Positions 46,289-58,800 of a stretch of DNA of 64,000 nucleotides are shown piece by piece. The first letter of the stretch is position 1; each line of letters opens with the position of its first letter. The notes under the pieces are model-generated. The model ran no database searches. It was not told where the DNA came from and worked only from the letters and a program-made list of their open reading frames with translations. The stretch comes from Adiantum capillus-veneris (Eukaryota > Streptophyta > Polypodiopsida > Polypodiales > Pteridaceae). The stretch is taken from the NCBI GenBank assembly GCA_014529385.2, contig CM043953.1:62993872-63057871 (forward strand), written 5' to 3'. The position numbers and the translations under genes are program-made.

Positions 46289-46372
46289 CACAAAGTGATG
46301 GTCCTGCCACAATGCGAGGGGGGAGGAACCATCACCCCCCTCTTGCATTGTGATACGATAACCACTTTGTGG
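46289..46372. repeat. Imperfect foldback, about 85 bp
   Basis: CACAATGCGAGGGGGG (46308-46323) pairs with CCCCCCTCTTGCATTGTG (46334-46351), and CACAAAGTGATGGT outside it pairs with ACCACTTTGTG. It follows the RNase H end closely and could be the folded end of an LTR or a small transposon. Confidence 0.7.
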
Positions 46373-47042
46373 CAATCTTCTTGGGTCATAAGTTGCCTAT
46401 TATTTTATATGTTTAGAGTGTGAAAACAACATCTTGAATTCCTAAAAAGTTGTTGTTGCAGATATAATTCATAGGTTGATATGGTTAGCTGGAACACTAG
46501 CAAACTTTTAGGTCTTCAAGTTTACAAGTCTTCAAACTCACAACAAAAGTAGTGTTTCAACTAATCAAGTATTTTTTGTCAAACACATAAATATGGCACC
46601 ACATGCTCTTCAATTTTATTTCTCAAGGACACTATGAACCCAACCTGTAAAATGTTTCACTTGCATACATACTTATATGACACTTAATCAGTACCTTTGC
46701 CTTTTCTAGCTTATAAACAATAGTATATATTTTAAAATAAAGATAAAGATCTTTTGTACTCTAGTTGTCATGTTGGCATCAATTTGAATAAAACATTGCA
46801 TGGTCCAAAATAGTCTCCTAGGGCATGGTATCAAATGATTGTTAAATTTTTTGAAACACAAAGGTATTAAAAATCTTCATATGCTAATCATTTTGCTCTT
46901 AAAAGGATGACAAGTATAATATAGTGATTGCCTTGTATATAGCTGATTTAATCATTGCTGATGATGATCATGAGGATATAATCTAGTAAATAAGAATAAG
47001 ATTAGACATTGAATTTGGAATGACACATCGAGGTGTTTAATA
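46373..47042. other. No gene recognised; faint copia-like scrap
   Basis: AT-rich. Around 46770-46870 + strand words resemble copia RT (LHGPK-SPRAWYQMI-KFFETQ style), too short and broken to place. Confidence 0.35.
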
Positions 47043-48000
47043 TTACAACTTTAACTTTCTATAAGCTATACATCTTAACATATCTTTACTATCATACCAC
47101 ATGCAGTGGTCATCCCAATCTTTGCATGGAGGACGTTGCCTAGGCTCTGAAGTGGAAATCTTTGTGGTTACCCCTTCAAGCTTACTTGCTTTCAAATTCA
47201 AATTTAATTCTTGTATACCTTTGATCAACTCATCAAGAACTGGCTCCTCTAATTTTTGTTTCCCAAAGGTTGACTTCTCCTTTATTTCTTCATCTATTGT
47301 CTCCGTTGGATCATCCACAATCAACTTATCCACCCTCATCTAACACTTCAGAATCATGTTGACTGCTTTAAAAACCAGCTTCCAATCAGATGTTAAGCCC
47401 AATTCACCTATTGAATCCTCAAGTAGCTACACCAAGCTTTTTTTAAATTTGTGGATCAATAGCTTGGACAAATAGCTCTACCCATTTTGGTTTCAATGAA
47501 CACTACTCTCCCATAGATAATTGCTCAAATTTCTTTTAAAATTCTCATAGCAGTCTCGTGAAGATAAGTCCTTGTTTTCCTGTTGGATCCACTTCATAAA
47601 ACTTTGCTTAGTTACCCTCTTAGAATCTTCAAGGAAATACTCCTCCTGTAATGCCTTCTTAAAATTTTACCAAGTTGCTCCTTGTGCAGTTTGTATCTTC
47701 CCAATTGAGCCCAAAGCACTGGTACAACAATCCGGTGGATCCCTTCAATTACTTCACGATCATCAAACACATTATCCTCCATAGATTTCTCATAAACGTG
47801 GCAGAATTTTGAAACATCTCAACCTTGAAACGACTACAATTTTTCTGTAACTGCCTATCTAGATTTTCAAATCCACTCATGTAAATTAAATTGTTGCTGT
47901 GCACTGTGTTGCTATTGCATGTAAGCAGCATACTGCATCATTTGCTACATCACCACCTCTTGCTTTGTAGTCATCTTTCTCTTCAAGATTTTCCCACCCC
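47043..48000 (-). pseudogene. Degenerate gag-like region with zinc-knuckle remnant
   Basis: The - strand from about 48000 to 47043 keeps scattered coding-like words, including KFCHVYEKSMEDNVF (about 47800), a 98-residue open stretch (47339-47043) with a Glu/Lys-rich helix (ELIKGIQELNLNLKASKL) and a C-terminal CMWYDSKDMLRC that looks like a broken CCHC knuckle. Its order (helix, linker, knuckle) fits a retroelement gag or an uncharacterised plant repeat protein. Many stops. The assignment is weak. Confidence 0.3.
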
Positions 48001-48690
48001 GACATAATTTTGCGTTGGCTTCACCAAAGATGATGGGGATAATTGGTTCGCAAGGTGAGCCGTGTCAACATCGAGCTCCTTGCTAAGGAAAAATTAAGAG
48101 ACCAGATGCACGACACCAAGCAAGACAACTTACATATTACTTACCTTACTCAAAATTGATACCTTGAAAGCCACACAATGCTAATGGTTAATCAAATTGG
48201 GACTTAATTAAAATTGGCCAGTAACGGCATTGTTAAAGCAGTTATCAAGCTTATGAGAGCTTAATCCTCTCACAAGCCTACCCTGTGGGTAAAATTAACC
48301 CTGGTTACACCATAAAGCTCATTCACTTTAGTATGCCAGATAGAAGCTGGTGCTCGTTTTCCTAATTGGGTGAAAGCATGTTAACCTGTCGCGCTTTTTG
48401 TGCTAGTTAGCAGTTTCAAGTTAGCACATCTTCAAAAAGTTGGGCGTCCGGTAATTTTTTTACAAATAATATCAAAACTTGTCGGAGGTTGTACATTTGG
48501 ATTCCTTGTTTCAAGTGCTTTCTATTGATATATCATATGTCATAGATCTTGGAGATGTAGCTCAAGTTATTATACTAGTTAGCATATGTCAAAATTGTGC
48601 TAGTTAGCATTGTCTAGGACATGAAAAAGCATGACAGGTTAACATGCTTTCACCCAATTAGAAACAGAGCCCAAGAATCCTCATTGCCCA
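48001..48690. other. No gene recognised
   Basis: No ORF or repeat homology found by eye. A short phrase, GCATGTTAACCTGTC near 48375, is repeated inverted as GACAGGTTAACATGC near 48630, about 250 bp apart, so a loose foldback may exist here. Confidence 0.4.
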
Positions 48691-48807
48691 TTAGCGTCTT
48701 TGGTAAGAGAGAGAGCAATCTTGATATCGATCTTTTTATCCTTTGATTGCTTCTTAAGTCAAAAGAGAGAGAACGCACGAGCTCGGAGCCGAGATTTTCC
48801 CTCAATT

Positions 48808-48931
<124 letters not shown>

Positions 48932-49115
48932 ACAGAGTTCCTCCTTCCAAGCTTTGTCTTCCCAAGATTCACCCTTCCGAGCTCTATCTTCCCGAGCTTC
49001 ACCCTTTTGAGGTTCGTCTTCTTCTTCTTTCTCTCCCCCTACTTCATTATCACATGCTTCTTCTTATCTCTTGATCAAAAACATTCTGTCACTGAAATTC
49101 CCCCCTCTTTTTGGT

Positions 49116-49133
49116 TGTCACTGTGCCGTGACA
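49116..49133. repeat. Short hairpin TGTCAC-TGTGCC-GTGACA
   Basis: Six-base arms around a six-base loop; related in reverse orientation to the hairpin at 10091-10116. Confidence 0.6.
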
Positions 49134-49585
49134 TGGGGTGGCAAGCCAGATTGATGATGTGGCAGTTCAGATGCCGAACAACACCAAACATGACGAGAGT
49201 GATGCCAAATTGGGGTGCCATGGCGAGCCGAGAAACTTTGCCTTCTTGCTCAATGTCATACAAGGCCCTCCATGACGGCTATGATCTCATCTTCACCCCC
49301 TTGCCTCTGCTCGTCACTTGCATCATTTCCTCTCCTTTTTTCCCTCTTTTTCACATTATATCCCCTCTTTAAACCTATTGGGCGCGCACCAAATCCTCCC
49401 TCCGTTGAGAGGCCATTGGCTTTTTGGGTGGCCAATGCCCACATAGTGCATCACATTATGTTTACATGTCAAGCAAGGCCCTGCCTAGCATACCATGTTT
49501 CCCAAATAGCCGCGAGCCATCAATATGTTAGAGAGAAGTCCTCACTTAGAATATTAAACCCCTTTGGGGTGACCACAACTCTTGC
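49134..49585. other. No gene recognised
   Basis: Short frames on both strands without domains. This stretch lies between a hairpin and a PPR-like scrap. Confidence 0.35.
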
Positions 49586-49789
49586 TCATTTGGGCGGCCA
49601 CCGTAAGGCCTCATAAGGACACCACATTTTGGTATATATCTTGGCCAAGGCATTGCCTTGCAAAACATTTGAGATAAAAATCTCATTTAAGAACTTTATG
49701 TGCTTTGGTAAAACGACACCACATTTGGTATATATATATGCCAAGGCATTCCAAGAGATTGCATCCCAGATGGGAAGCTCCTTTAGCAC
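49586..49789 (-). pseudogene. PPR-like gene fragment
   Basis: The 67-residue frame reads LKELPIWDAISWNALAYIYTKCG and then VLQGNALAKIYTKMW. Plant PLS-type pentatricopeptide repeat proteins carry these very words (D-x-x-SWNA and GNAL-x-x-Y-x-K-C). These proteins bind organelle RNA. Only one or two decayed repeats remain, between repeats, with no start or extension found. It may be a retro-copied or transduplicated piece. A 10-15 bp phrase (ACACCACATTTTGGTATATAT) occurs twice here, so the block may be internally duplicated. Confidence 0.35.
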
Positions 49790-50089
49790 CTAGTGTACTC
49801 TCCGAAGTGCATTAAAATCCCATAAATATCAACTTGACATACATATCCACAAAAACATTGTTGCCAATCTCCATTATTGCCAACCAAGCACTGCCAATCA
49901 CCACATTAGGCATACATATCCACCACCATAGTGCTGAGCACAACTCTGGTAGCATATCCGGCTTTCAATGCACTACATTAGATGATATTTTGGACAAGAT
50001 TCTCCTCAAGTACTTATTGCTTTATTATGTACATCATATTCCAAAACTTGGTCAAAGCCCAAAAACTCCCAGATGGCACACTAATCAAG

Positions 50090-50645
50090 ATGACCAAACA
50101 AGTACAAAACCGACCCCCAATGAAACTTTAATTGGCAATATCTTGGCAATCAAAACTTCGATTGCCAATCTGAAAAGAACAGACATGCACCAAAACAAGA
50201 ACATAACCGACCCCCAATGAAACTTTAATTGGCAATCAAAACTCCGATTGCCGATCTGAAAAGAACAGACGTGCACCAAATGATGAGCACTTCAGGCTCA
50301 TGCATTCACTTCAACCACCATAACCCTTCATCTACAACTGTCCAATCCGGTATGGATCTGCAATCCACTCAACTTCAAATTGTCATAACTTCCTTACCTT
50401 AGCTCCAATTTACAAGCCGTAAAGATAGACCTATAGAGCACTTCAAGCACTATAGTTCTAGTCCCTAAACTTTCTACTCACTTTTAGCATCAAAAGCATA
50501 GTTTTGTGGCCCCTTAAGCCGCATATGGCATACATTTAGCATTAGACGTTTCCTGTTATCAAGACCTGGTCATTGCTCAATAAACATATAGGCTTCAAAG
50601 AGGCTTAACTCTCACCCTTTTGCTCTTTTTCCCATCATGGAAGCC
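50090..50645 (-). repeat. Dispersed repeat, member 2 of an inverted pair
   Basis: Reverse complement of 5738-6270 over its length. It also contains a 97-bp tandem duplication (CGACCCCCAATGAAACTTTA at 50111 and again at 50208) that member 1 lacks. No ORF. Confidence 0.7.
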
Positions 50646-53600
50646 AAGCGGCACGACATTGTGGGAGCATCACCAACCCAAAAAGCCACTCTCTTTTGCT
50701 AGTTGATCAATGCTCCGGCTCCCAATGTACAACAAAACATCTATGGGGACTGCTTAAACCTATGAAAATTGTCCACATAGCCCTCCAAAAACATGCATGA
50801 GTCATTAGCAAGATCAACATTCAAAAGCTCCTCTCCCTGAAATGGGTAATTGTAGGCCATGCAAACTAGCCTCCTGTGAGGCCACAAAAATGCTCATCAT
50901 CTATGTGTAGAAACTTAATAGGAAGGGGATAACCTTGCCATATTGAGTGCATGAACATGAAATGCTCCCCTTGACCTCCTATTAACAACACCTAACCGTG
51001 AGTACATGTGTAGAGCAAAGACACCCCTCTGATCCATGCATATGAAAAACCTTTCCTGCACACAATGCCATCAAGGAAGTCCCAATCAACTCTATCATAG
51101 GCCTTCTCGAGAAAGAGGAAATCACCTCCCAAAAAGTAAAGATGTTGTCAAGGATACTGTGCTCCTTGACACAGTCTTTCTGAATCTGATGAATAATGCT
51201 CTCAAAAAGTGGTTGAATTCTCAAACTCAGAACCTTTGCAAAAATTTTATAGGCCTAGTTGAGAGTGGTGATGGGCCACCACTGCCGAATCTCATCCAGG
51301 GAGCCCCTCTCCTTGGAGATGAGGTAGATCAAACCCTCACTCATGCAATCAAGCATCTCCTCAGTGCACAAAATGTGTAGGTATGCACTACATAAGTCCT
51401 ATCCAAGCACCTCCCAATACTCCAAGAAAAAAGTGGGAGTCAAACCATCCTCTCCTCAAAAACTACCATGAGGGAGTGTCCTAAGATCCTGTTAAAGCTT
51501 CTTTGATAGGAGGGGGCCCTTAAGCATTTTTTGTATATCTGCAATGATGAGGGAAGGCATCTATGTCCACACCTTCTCTCTGCATGCATCCTTGCACTCT
51601 GACTATGACTCAGCTGAGAGGAGCTCATAGTAGAAGTCAATAGCTATTGCTCAGATGTCCTCAGGCTCTATGGAAACTGATCCATCCAGTCTCCTCAATT
51701 GGAAAACATCAGTATGATGGTGGGGACACTGAGAAGCATGGTGATGGTAGGAAAACTCATGGTGCTGCTCCTCAATGGTGATCATCTCCTCTCGAGCCAG
51801 TTGCATATGATCCTCCATTCAAGGACTACATGGGTGTCGCTCTTGCATTCTTTATAAAGAGGAAATGCCCCGATGTAGCCGCTTGTCCTCCTCTTAGACC
51901 ACAATCAATGGTGATGCCGACTCTTGGAGAAAGAAGTGATTAAGATCCTTGAGGCCATTGGCCATTCTAGAAGCAACATCCCCCTGTGTGTCTAGACTCC
52001 TCGGGGAGGTCACCTAAGAAAAATGTAACCTATCACGTGAGTTCTCAACAGAAGGGTATTCAAAGCTCTTGAAACTTACATAAATATATGTATAGAACGG
52101 TACTATATATATTTTTTTCAAATTTGAAGAAAAATTATAGACTTCAAAAGAAAGGTTACAGTATATTCCAAAGAAATTCAATGATAAGGGGCTTTACAAA
52201 CATGTCTTGAACGCATGTGATATGGTAGTTTCACACATAGTGAACCCCCCAAGCTAGACTCTCGGTCCAAAGTCCAACAACCTGCTCTTTGAGCTTGATA
52301 TCTAGCAAAATACTCTCAAGGATGCGTCACAAAACACTACCATTCCTCTGCTTGTCCGACAAAGTAAGGATCACTGACACACGCATACCATGCTACCCAA
52401 GTCACGTAAGTGGTCACTAGCATGGAATTGATATATCTTGAATAGATTCACTCCTCCTACTCTATGATCAAATTGAGAGATTGAGAGGCTATCTGAGGGC
52501 GATGCAAAGCCAGCATGCTGCCATACATCCAAGATCCTCAAAGTCACACATAGTCCTCCCTAGGTAGCCAATTCAGCCCCATGTATAGTAGCATGGTTGC
52601 CTCCAATTCTCTCCAAAGGGTCCTCAACCATGTTGAAATCCCCCCCAATGTACCACTGCTTTGCATGAGGTAAGGACTCCACCAAATGTGACCAAAACTC
52701 ATACCATGCACTCACATGGTTGGGTGCATAAATGTTCAAAAAACCCACAAGGCAGCCATGGACTTTCATAGTGACCCAATGATCCTTGTCTGTCACACTT
52801 ATGCCTCTGCCCACAATGGCCTACTACCATTAATCTACAATATTCATACATACACCTTCTTGAATGACACCAGGCCCAAAAGTAGCTGACTAAAAGGTCT
52901 CATAGAGACCACACAAAATCTATGCACATTGCTTGATCTATGGTTCTCACACAAATGATGCTCTTGCAACATAAGCCTATCAATTGCTCCACCCACAAGG
53001 CATCTTTGGAGATCTTGTTTGAGTGGACCCCGCTGACATAGAACCAGGGTCCACCTAGCCCCTTCACATTTGATGGGACAATCCTCATGGGGTTGATGCT
53101 TCCATCACAACCAATCTTGCAATCTTTGAGGCAGGCTTGGACGTGGAGTAATTTGCATCCAAGAAACCTTGAGATAGCCGTGTTTGGAGTGTTTGTCTGA
53201 CCCATACATAAGCACGGCATGTGATTCATAGAGCTACATCCTTTGTCCAAGAGTCCTCATGTACATACACATAGCAGGGTACACAGAGTATCTGCAAAGA
53301 AGTATACCACAATGTGTCTACATCTTGCTACATTTGGTGGTGACACAAAAAACTTGGCCAGTGGCCATAGAGTCTGTATCAAGTTTGTCACCCCCAAGTC
53401 TTCCGTGTGGTGAGAGAACTTGAGAGCCAATGCATTTGTGTATGCATAGTCCACTTTGTTTGACTGATCCCTGCCACACAATGGAAGGAAAAACCAACCA
53501 CTATTTCCAAGGCCTCTGCCCCTCTGGCTACCAAAAAAAAATATGTACTTTGAAACAAGCTAGCTCAAGTTCATGAGAAGAGTCACCAAGGAAACAAATA

Positions 53601-53872
53601 AAGTCGTAGTTGAAGAAGTATTAATGATGGTGGCTGTCAAAATTGGTCATCTCAGAAGGGACTTCCATGAAGGGTAATGATTGCACCAAGAGAAGGGTCC
53701 TCAAGGTGGGCCACTCCTCTCATGCTAGGTGACTTGTAAATGCAATGCCAAGAGACCTTTGAGCTATTGAAGAGTGGACGGTTCCTTGGGCCAACGGTGG
53801 GGCACGGGTGAGGTCATGAGATGGGGTGGAGGGAATAGCAAGAGGGATGGGAGAGGTGGAAGAGGTGGGTGG
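50646..53872 (-). pseudogene. L1-type LINE ORF2 (endonuclease and RT), decayed
   Basis: The endonuclease (about 53120-52200) shows NVKGLGG, NIYAPN, HVSAWYEFWSHLVE, GDFNMVE and DPLERIGG, then RVGGVNL and SDHLRDLG; the late catalytic SDH reads SDK. RT follows (51640-50650): GLIYLISKERGSLDEIRQWW, IFAKVLSLRIQPLFESIIH, LDNIFTFWE, the catalytic-domain word EKAYDRVDWDFLDG and, near 50830, a degraded F-A-D-D box (reads as A-N-D-S) with FLEGYVDNFHRF. The L1 clade is indicated by endonuclease plus this RT style. Many stops and shifts. It lost ORF1 contiguity when copia-B inserted at 53872. Confidence 0.85.
53868..53872. repeat. Copia-B target site duplication, left (GGTGG)
   Basis: GGTGG directly before the LTR at 53873 is repeated at 59219-59223. 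Confidence 0.9.
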
Positions 53873-54656
53873 TGTTAGGAAATAAGACGTAGCTAAATAG
53901 ATAATTGAGTAGATTACTTAATGGAGAGAGACAGATTTATATACACGAGATTATAGAGTAGAGAGAGAGAGAGAGAGAGTACACACGATATACGTGGTTC
54001 ACCCAATGTGGGCTACGTCCATGGGAAAGCAGCCACTCAATGGCTTTAGAACTTCAAAACAAGAAGTAGTTTACAAAAGGATTATACCCTTAATGGAGCT
54101 CCCGCCTTGCTTCACTCTCACCACCTCACACTCACCTTGTTGCATCAACTTCACACTATGAAATGTGTGTAGAAATGGCCTCCTTTTATAGGCCAAAAGG
54201 GCTGCCCTCTCTTATGAGAGACAGCCATGTGTAGCCGCCCTTGTGCGAATAAGTCCAAATCGGACCCTCCAATCCACCCATGTGTGGCCGCCCTTGAGAA
54301 GACAAGTCCGCTTTTGAATTCGGCCACCGGCCACCGGCCATTGACTTCCGACCACCGGCCATCGGCCATTGACTACCGGCCACCGGCCAACCGACCGGTT
54401 GTTTTCCGACCACTTTCCGGCCGCCGTCCGGCCATAATATTCCGGTGAAAAAGAATATTCCGGCGAAAAAAAAAGTCTCGGGGGCCTCCGCCCCCGAGGC
54501 CTTTAAAGTTGCCCCTGATTCTTGTCCGTGAAAATTTTGGTTTCCGGTGAGTGATTTTCCTTCACGCACAATGGCTTCTCCTCATAATGGGGGCCTTACA
54601 AATGTGCGCTTTTACCACAGAAAATTACAAGGGTAAATCAGGCTCCATACTTAACA
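53873..54656 (-). repeat. Copia-B 3' LTR (784 bp)
   Basis: Starts TGTTAAGTATGGAGCC and ends TTATTTCCTAACA on the - strand. It has a TATA-like CTATAAAA at 54184-54191 (- strand), a CCGGCCA-rich repeat block (54323-54433) and a short AG microsatellite near 53960. Confidence 0.95.
54323..54433. repeat. CCGGCCA-rich short tandem repeats in copia-B LTR
   Basis: Imperfect units of ACCGGCCA with TTGACT spacers (e.g. CCGGCCATTGACT occurs twice). The block is very GC-rich for this window and is absent from the 5' LTR. Confidence 0.85.
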
Positions 54657-54667
54657 ATCTCCCACTT
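54657..54667 (-). promoter_or_regulatory. Copia-B polypurine tract
   Basis: AAGTGGGAGAT on the - strand directly precedes the 3' LTR; this is a common Tork-type PPT. Confidence 0.88.
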
Positions 54668-54716
54668 GGAGACTGATCTCCAAACCAAACCTGTGACTGC
54701 TTTCCATTCTGGCTTC

Positions 54717-57700
54717 TTATCCTTGAATGCCGATTGAAGATGAGCAAAAGCTCAACTTCTCCTTGTTGACCACCTTTGTAAACATGTCTGCAGGATTTTC
54801 ACTCGTATGCACCTTTCCTAGCTTTAGTTGTCCCTCTTCCAAAAGAGTGCGTATGAAGTGATATCTCACCTCAATGTGCTTTGTCCTTGAATGAAAGGCT
54901 GAGTTCTTTGCAAGATGGATAGCGCTTTGGCTATCACTGTACAAGACACAATTGTCTTGTTTGAATCCAAGCTCTTCTAAGAATCTGTGAAGCCACAGAA
55001 TTTCTTTGCTTGCCTCCGTCATTGCTACATACTCTGCTTCCGTGGTAGAAAGTGAAACCACTTTCTGCACCTTTGAAGCCCAGCTTACTGCCGTGCCTCC
55101 AACAGTGAACACATAGCCAGTAGTGCTCCTTCAAGTATCTTTGTCACTTGCCATATCTGCATCAGCATACCCTTCTAGAAAAATATCAGTTCCTCCAAAA
55201 TACAAAGCATTTGTTGTTGTCCCTTTTAGATACCTAAGTATCCACTTCACAGCTTGCCAATGCTCTTTACCTGGGTTGTCCATGAACCTACTCACAACTC
55301 CCACTGCATGTGCAATGTCTGGCCTTGTCCAGACCATAGCATACATTAGAGAACCTACCGCTGCAGCATATGGAACTTTAGACATATAGGCTATCTCCTC
55401 TTGTGTCTTTGGACACATATCCTTTGTTAGTTTAAAATGACCAGCCAAAGGTGTAGAAACTGGTTTTGAATTTTGCATTGCAAACCTTTCTAGTACCTTC
55501 TTGATGTAATCTTCTTGAGATAGCTTTATTGTCTTCTTCGTCCTGTCCCTTGATATTTTCATACCAAGTATCCTCTTTGCAGCACCTAAATCTTTCATTG
55601 AAAAAGATTTGGACAACTCCTCTTTTAGGTCTTTGATGTCCTGCATGTTAGCACTTGCAATCAACATGTCATCAACATACAACATTAGGATGATGAATTT
55701 CCCATCTCCCAAATTCTCCGTGTGGACGCAGTGATCCGAGTTGCATCTTGTGAATCCATGATCCAATATCCATCGATCAAACTTCAAGTACCATTGTCTT
55801 GATGCTTGCTTTAAACCATACAAGCTCTTCTTTAATCTGCAAACCATTTTCTCCTTACCTTTTACTTCATACCCCTTTGGTTGAAGCATGTAGATTTCCT
55901 CCTCTAAGTCACCGTGAGGGAATGCCGTATTTACATCCATTTGCTCGAGATTTAGATCATGAGCAGCCACAAGGCTTAAGACAAGCCTAATTGAGTTCAT
56001 TTTTACAACAGGAGAAAATATTTCATTGAAGTCAATACCTTTCTTTTGAGAAAAACCTTTTACCACAAGCCTAGACTTGTACCTTTTCTTCCCACCTTCT
56101 TCTTCCTTTATCTTGTACACCCATTTGTTTTGAAGTGCCCTCTTACCTTTAGGCAACTCAACCAACTCCCATGTTTGGTTGCGATGTAGTGAGTCCATCT
56201 CCACTTGCATGCTCTTCGTCCATTCTTCTTTGGATTCATGTTGCATAGCTTCTTCATATGATTCCGGCTCTCCAGAATCTGAGATCAAGAGATGGTTGAA
56301 GGAAGGAACAAACCTTTCTGGAGGTCTACTTGCTCTTGTAGATCTTCGGGGAATAGGTTGAGGCTCCTCATTTGGTTGACGTTGTTGCACATTGTCACCG
56401 TTTGCAGTCCTTGAGTCTTCACCATCCTCAAGCTCCATGTACTCATCACTTGTTTCTTTTGTTTGTTTTCTTTCCAAGTAATCTTTGTACATATTTTGTT
56501 CGTTAAAAATTACATCCCTACTCCTTAAGATTTTACCATCTTCAGGATTCCATAGGCGATATCCAAAGTCTCCTTCTCCATAGCCAATGAAGAAACACTT
56601 TTTGGACTTTGCATCTAACTTTGATCTTAGGCTTCTATCTATGTGCATGAAAGCCTCACACCCAAACACTTTGAGAAATGCATAATTCACCGGTTTACCT
56701 GTCCATGCCTCTTCTGGAACTCCCCCATCCAATGCCGTTGAGGGTGACCGATTGATTAAGTACACAAACGTACTTACAGCTTCCGCCCAAAGCTCAAGTG
56801 GTAGGCCTGCATGTAGCTGCATGCTTCGTGCTCGTTCCATGATTGTCCTGTTCATCCTTTCCAAAATCCCATTTTGTTGAGGTGTCCTTGGGGTTGTCCT
56901 TTGCCTCCGAATGCCATTGCTAGCACAAAAGCTTGGCTACAATATTCGCCTCCATTGTCGGATCTGAGGCATTTAACCTTGGTATCTGTTTCATTCTCCA
57001 CAAAGGCTTTCCACCTTTGAAATATGGAAAATACATCGGATTTATTCTTCATGACATAAACCCATGTTTTTCTAGTCGCATCGTCTATGAATGTTACATA
57101 GTACAATGAGCCACCAAGTGATGGTGTACTTGCAGGACCCCAAACATCCGAATGAACCAACTCAAGTTTTTTACTTTTTCTTTCATTTCCTGAATTTTGA
57201 AATTTTACCCTCTTTTGTTTACCATAAACACAATCTTCACAGAACTCTAAGTCCACTTCTTTCAAACCTGGTAGAAGCTTCTTTGTTTGAAGGATTTGCA
57301 TTCCTTTGGCACTCATATGCCCAAGTCGGTAGTGCCACACCGCACTGTCAACTTCTGTAGTTGCCTTACAAGCTGAAGGTTGCGTGATAACAATACACAA
57401 GTAAAGTGTACTGACTTTTTTACCCTTGGCAACCACCAAAGATCCCTTTGAGATCTTCCACCGTTTGTTTCCGAATGCAATGTTGTGACCTTCATCATCC
57501 AATTTGTGTGTAGAGATCAAATTTTTGCGAAGAGAAGGAACATGCCTAACATCTTTAAGCTTCCATTCATTTCCGTTAGCAGGTTTGACAGAAACTGTAC
57601 CTTTGCCGACAATCTCACAAGCTTCATCATCTCCCAAGTATACATACCCAAAATTACCTTTGGTGTAGTCTTGGAAATGTTGCTTGTGTGGTGTCGCATG

Positions 57701-58597
57701 GAATGAAGCCCCGGAATCTACTATCCAGGAATTAGACACATTGTCTAATGAGAGAATTAGAGCATCTTGCTCTACTTTACCTGCCACATTGGCCTCCGAT
57801 GTTGGCTTGTTGTCTTGAGACTCTGTCTCCTTCTTCTTCTTGGACCAGCAATCCTTCTTGACGTGACCCTTCTTGCCGCAGTTCCAACATTCAAGAACTG
57901 ACTTTGTGCGTGACTTGCTCCGCCTTGAGCGATCACGACCCTTTTGGTTTTTGAACCTCTCCTTAAGCCTTCCTCTTGTTTCCACTGATAGTGCAGCACT
58001 TGATGATTCTCCCGTGCTTCTCCTTCGCATTTCCTCGCTTAGGAGAACACCCACAACATCATCAAACTTAAGAGTATTTGTGCCAGAGATAGAATTACTT
58101 ATAGCCATCACAAGGCTGTCCCAACTATCTGGTAGAGATGATAGTATAAGGAGAGCTCGCACTTCGTCATCGAAATTGATTTTCACTAATCAAAGTTGAC
58201 TTATGTTTGTGTTAAAGTCATTTAGGTGTTCTGCAACTGAACCATTCTCTGCCATCTTTAGATTGAACAAGCGCTTCATAAGAAATACCTTATTGGATGC
58301 CGATGGTTTCTCGTAGAAGTCGTCAAGTGACTTCATCAAGTCCTCCGTGGTCTTCATCTCCGAAACATTGAAGGCCACCATTGACGCCAAGCTTAATCGG
58401 ATTGTTCCCAGTGCCTTTTGATCAAGGACAATCCATGCTTCATCTGCCATTGTTGCGGGCTTCTTCGCAAGACCGCCTAGTGGCAAATAGAGGTCCTTCT
58501 GGTAGAGATAGTCTTCAATCTGCATCTTCCAATGTTGGTAGTTTTTGCCGTTGAACTTCTCAATCTTGAGCTTCCCTTCCTCCGCCATAACTCCCAC
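54717..58597 (-). pseudogene. Copia-B gag-pol with two stops and one frameshift
   Basis: Starting at Met 58597 or, more like relatives, Met 58588 (MAEEGKLKIEKFNGKNY), gag runs to a TGA at about 58187. The same frame continues to the integrase: CCHC (CWNCGKKGHVKKDC), protease (WIVDSGASFHATP), GAG_pre-integrase (WHYRLGHMS), integrase (FIDDATRKTWVY, RSDNGGEYCSQ). One frameshift near 56935 precedes PQQNGILERMNRTI. RT (WKQ-type LYGLKQASRQWY, LYVDDMLIAS) and RNase H follow. An in-frame TGA at about 55114 separates RT from RNase H ([20 protein letters not shown]). The last residues end at 54717, close to the PPT. It is about 1,290 codons, normal for the family. Confidence 0.93.
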
Positions 58598-58644
58598 TCA
58601 ATTCAAGGAATCCTTTCCTTGAGATAATTTAGCTACGAGCAAAC

Positions 58645-58659
58645 CTTGCTCTGATACCA
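58645..58659 (-). promoter_or_regulatory. Copia-B primer binding site
   Basis: TGGTATCAGAGCAAG on the - strand a few bases after the 5' LTR; tRNA-iMet type. Confidence 0.9.
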
Positions 58660-58661
58660 GT

Positions 58662-58745
58662 TGTTAGGAAATAAAACGTAGCTAAATAGATAATTGAGTA
58701 GATTACTTAATGGAGAGAGACAGATTTATATACACGAGATTATAG

Positions 58746-58800
<55 letters not shown>

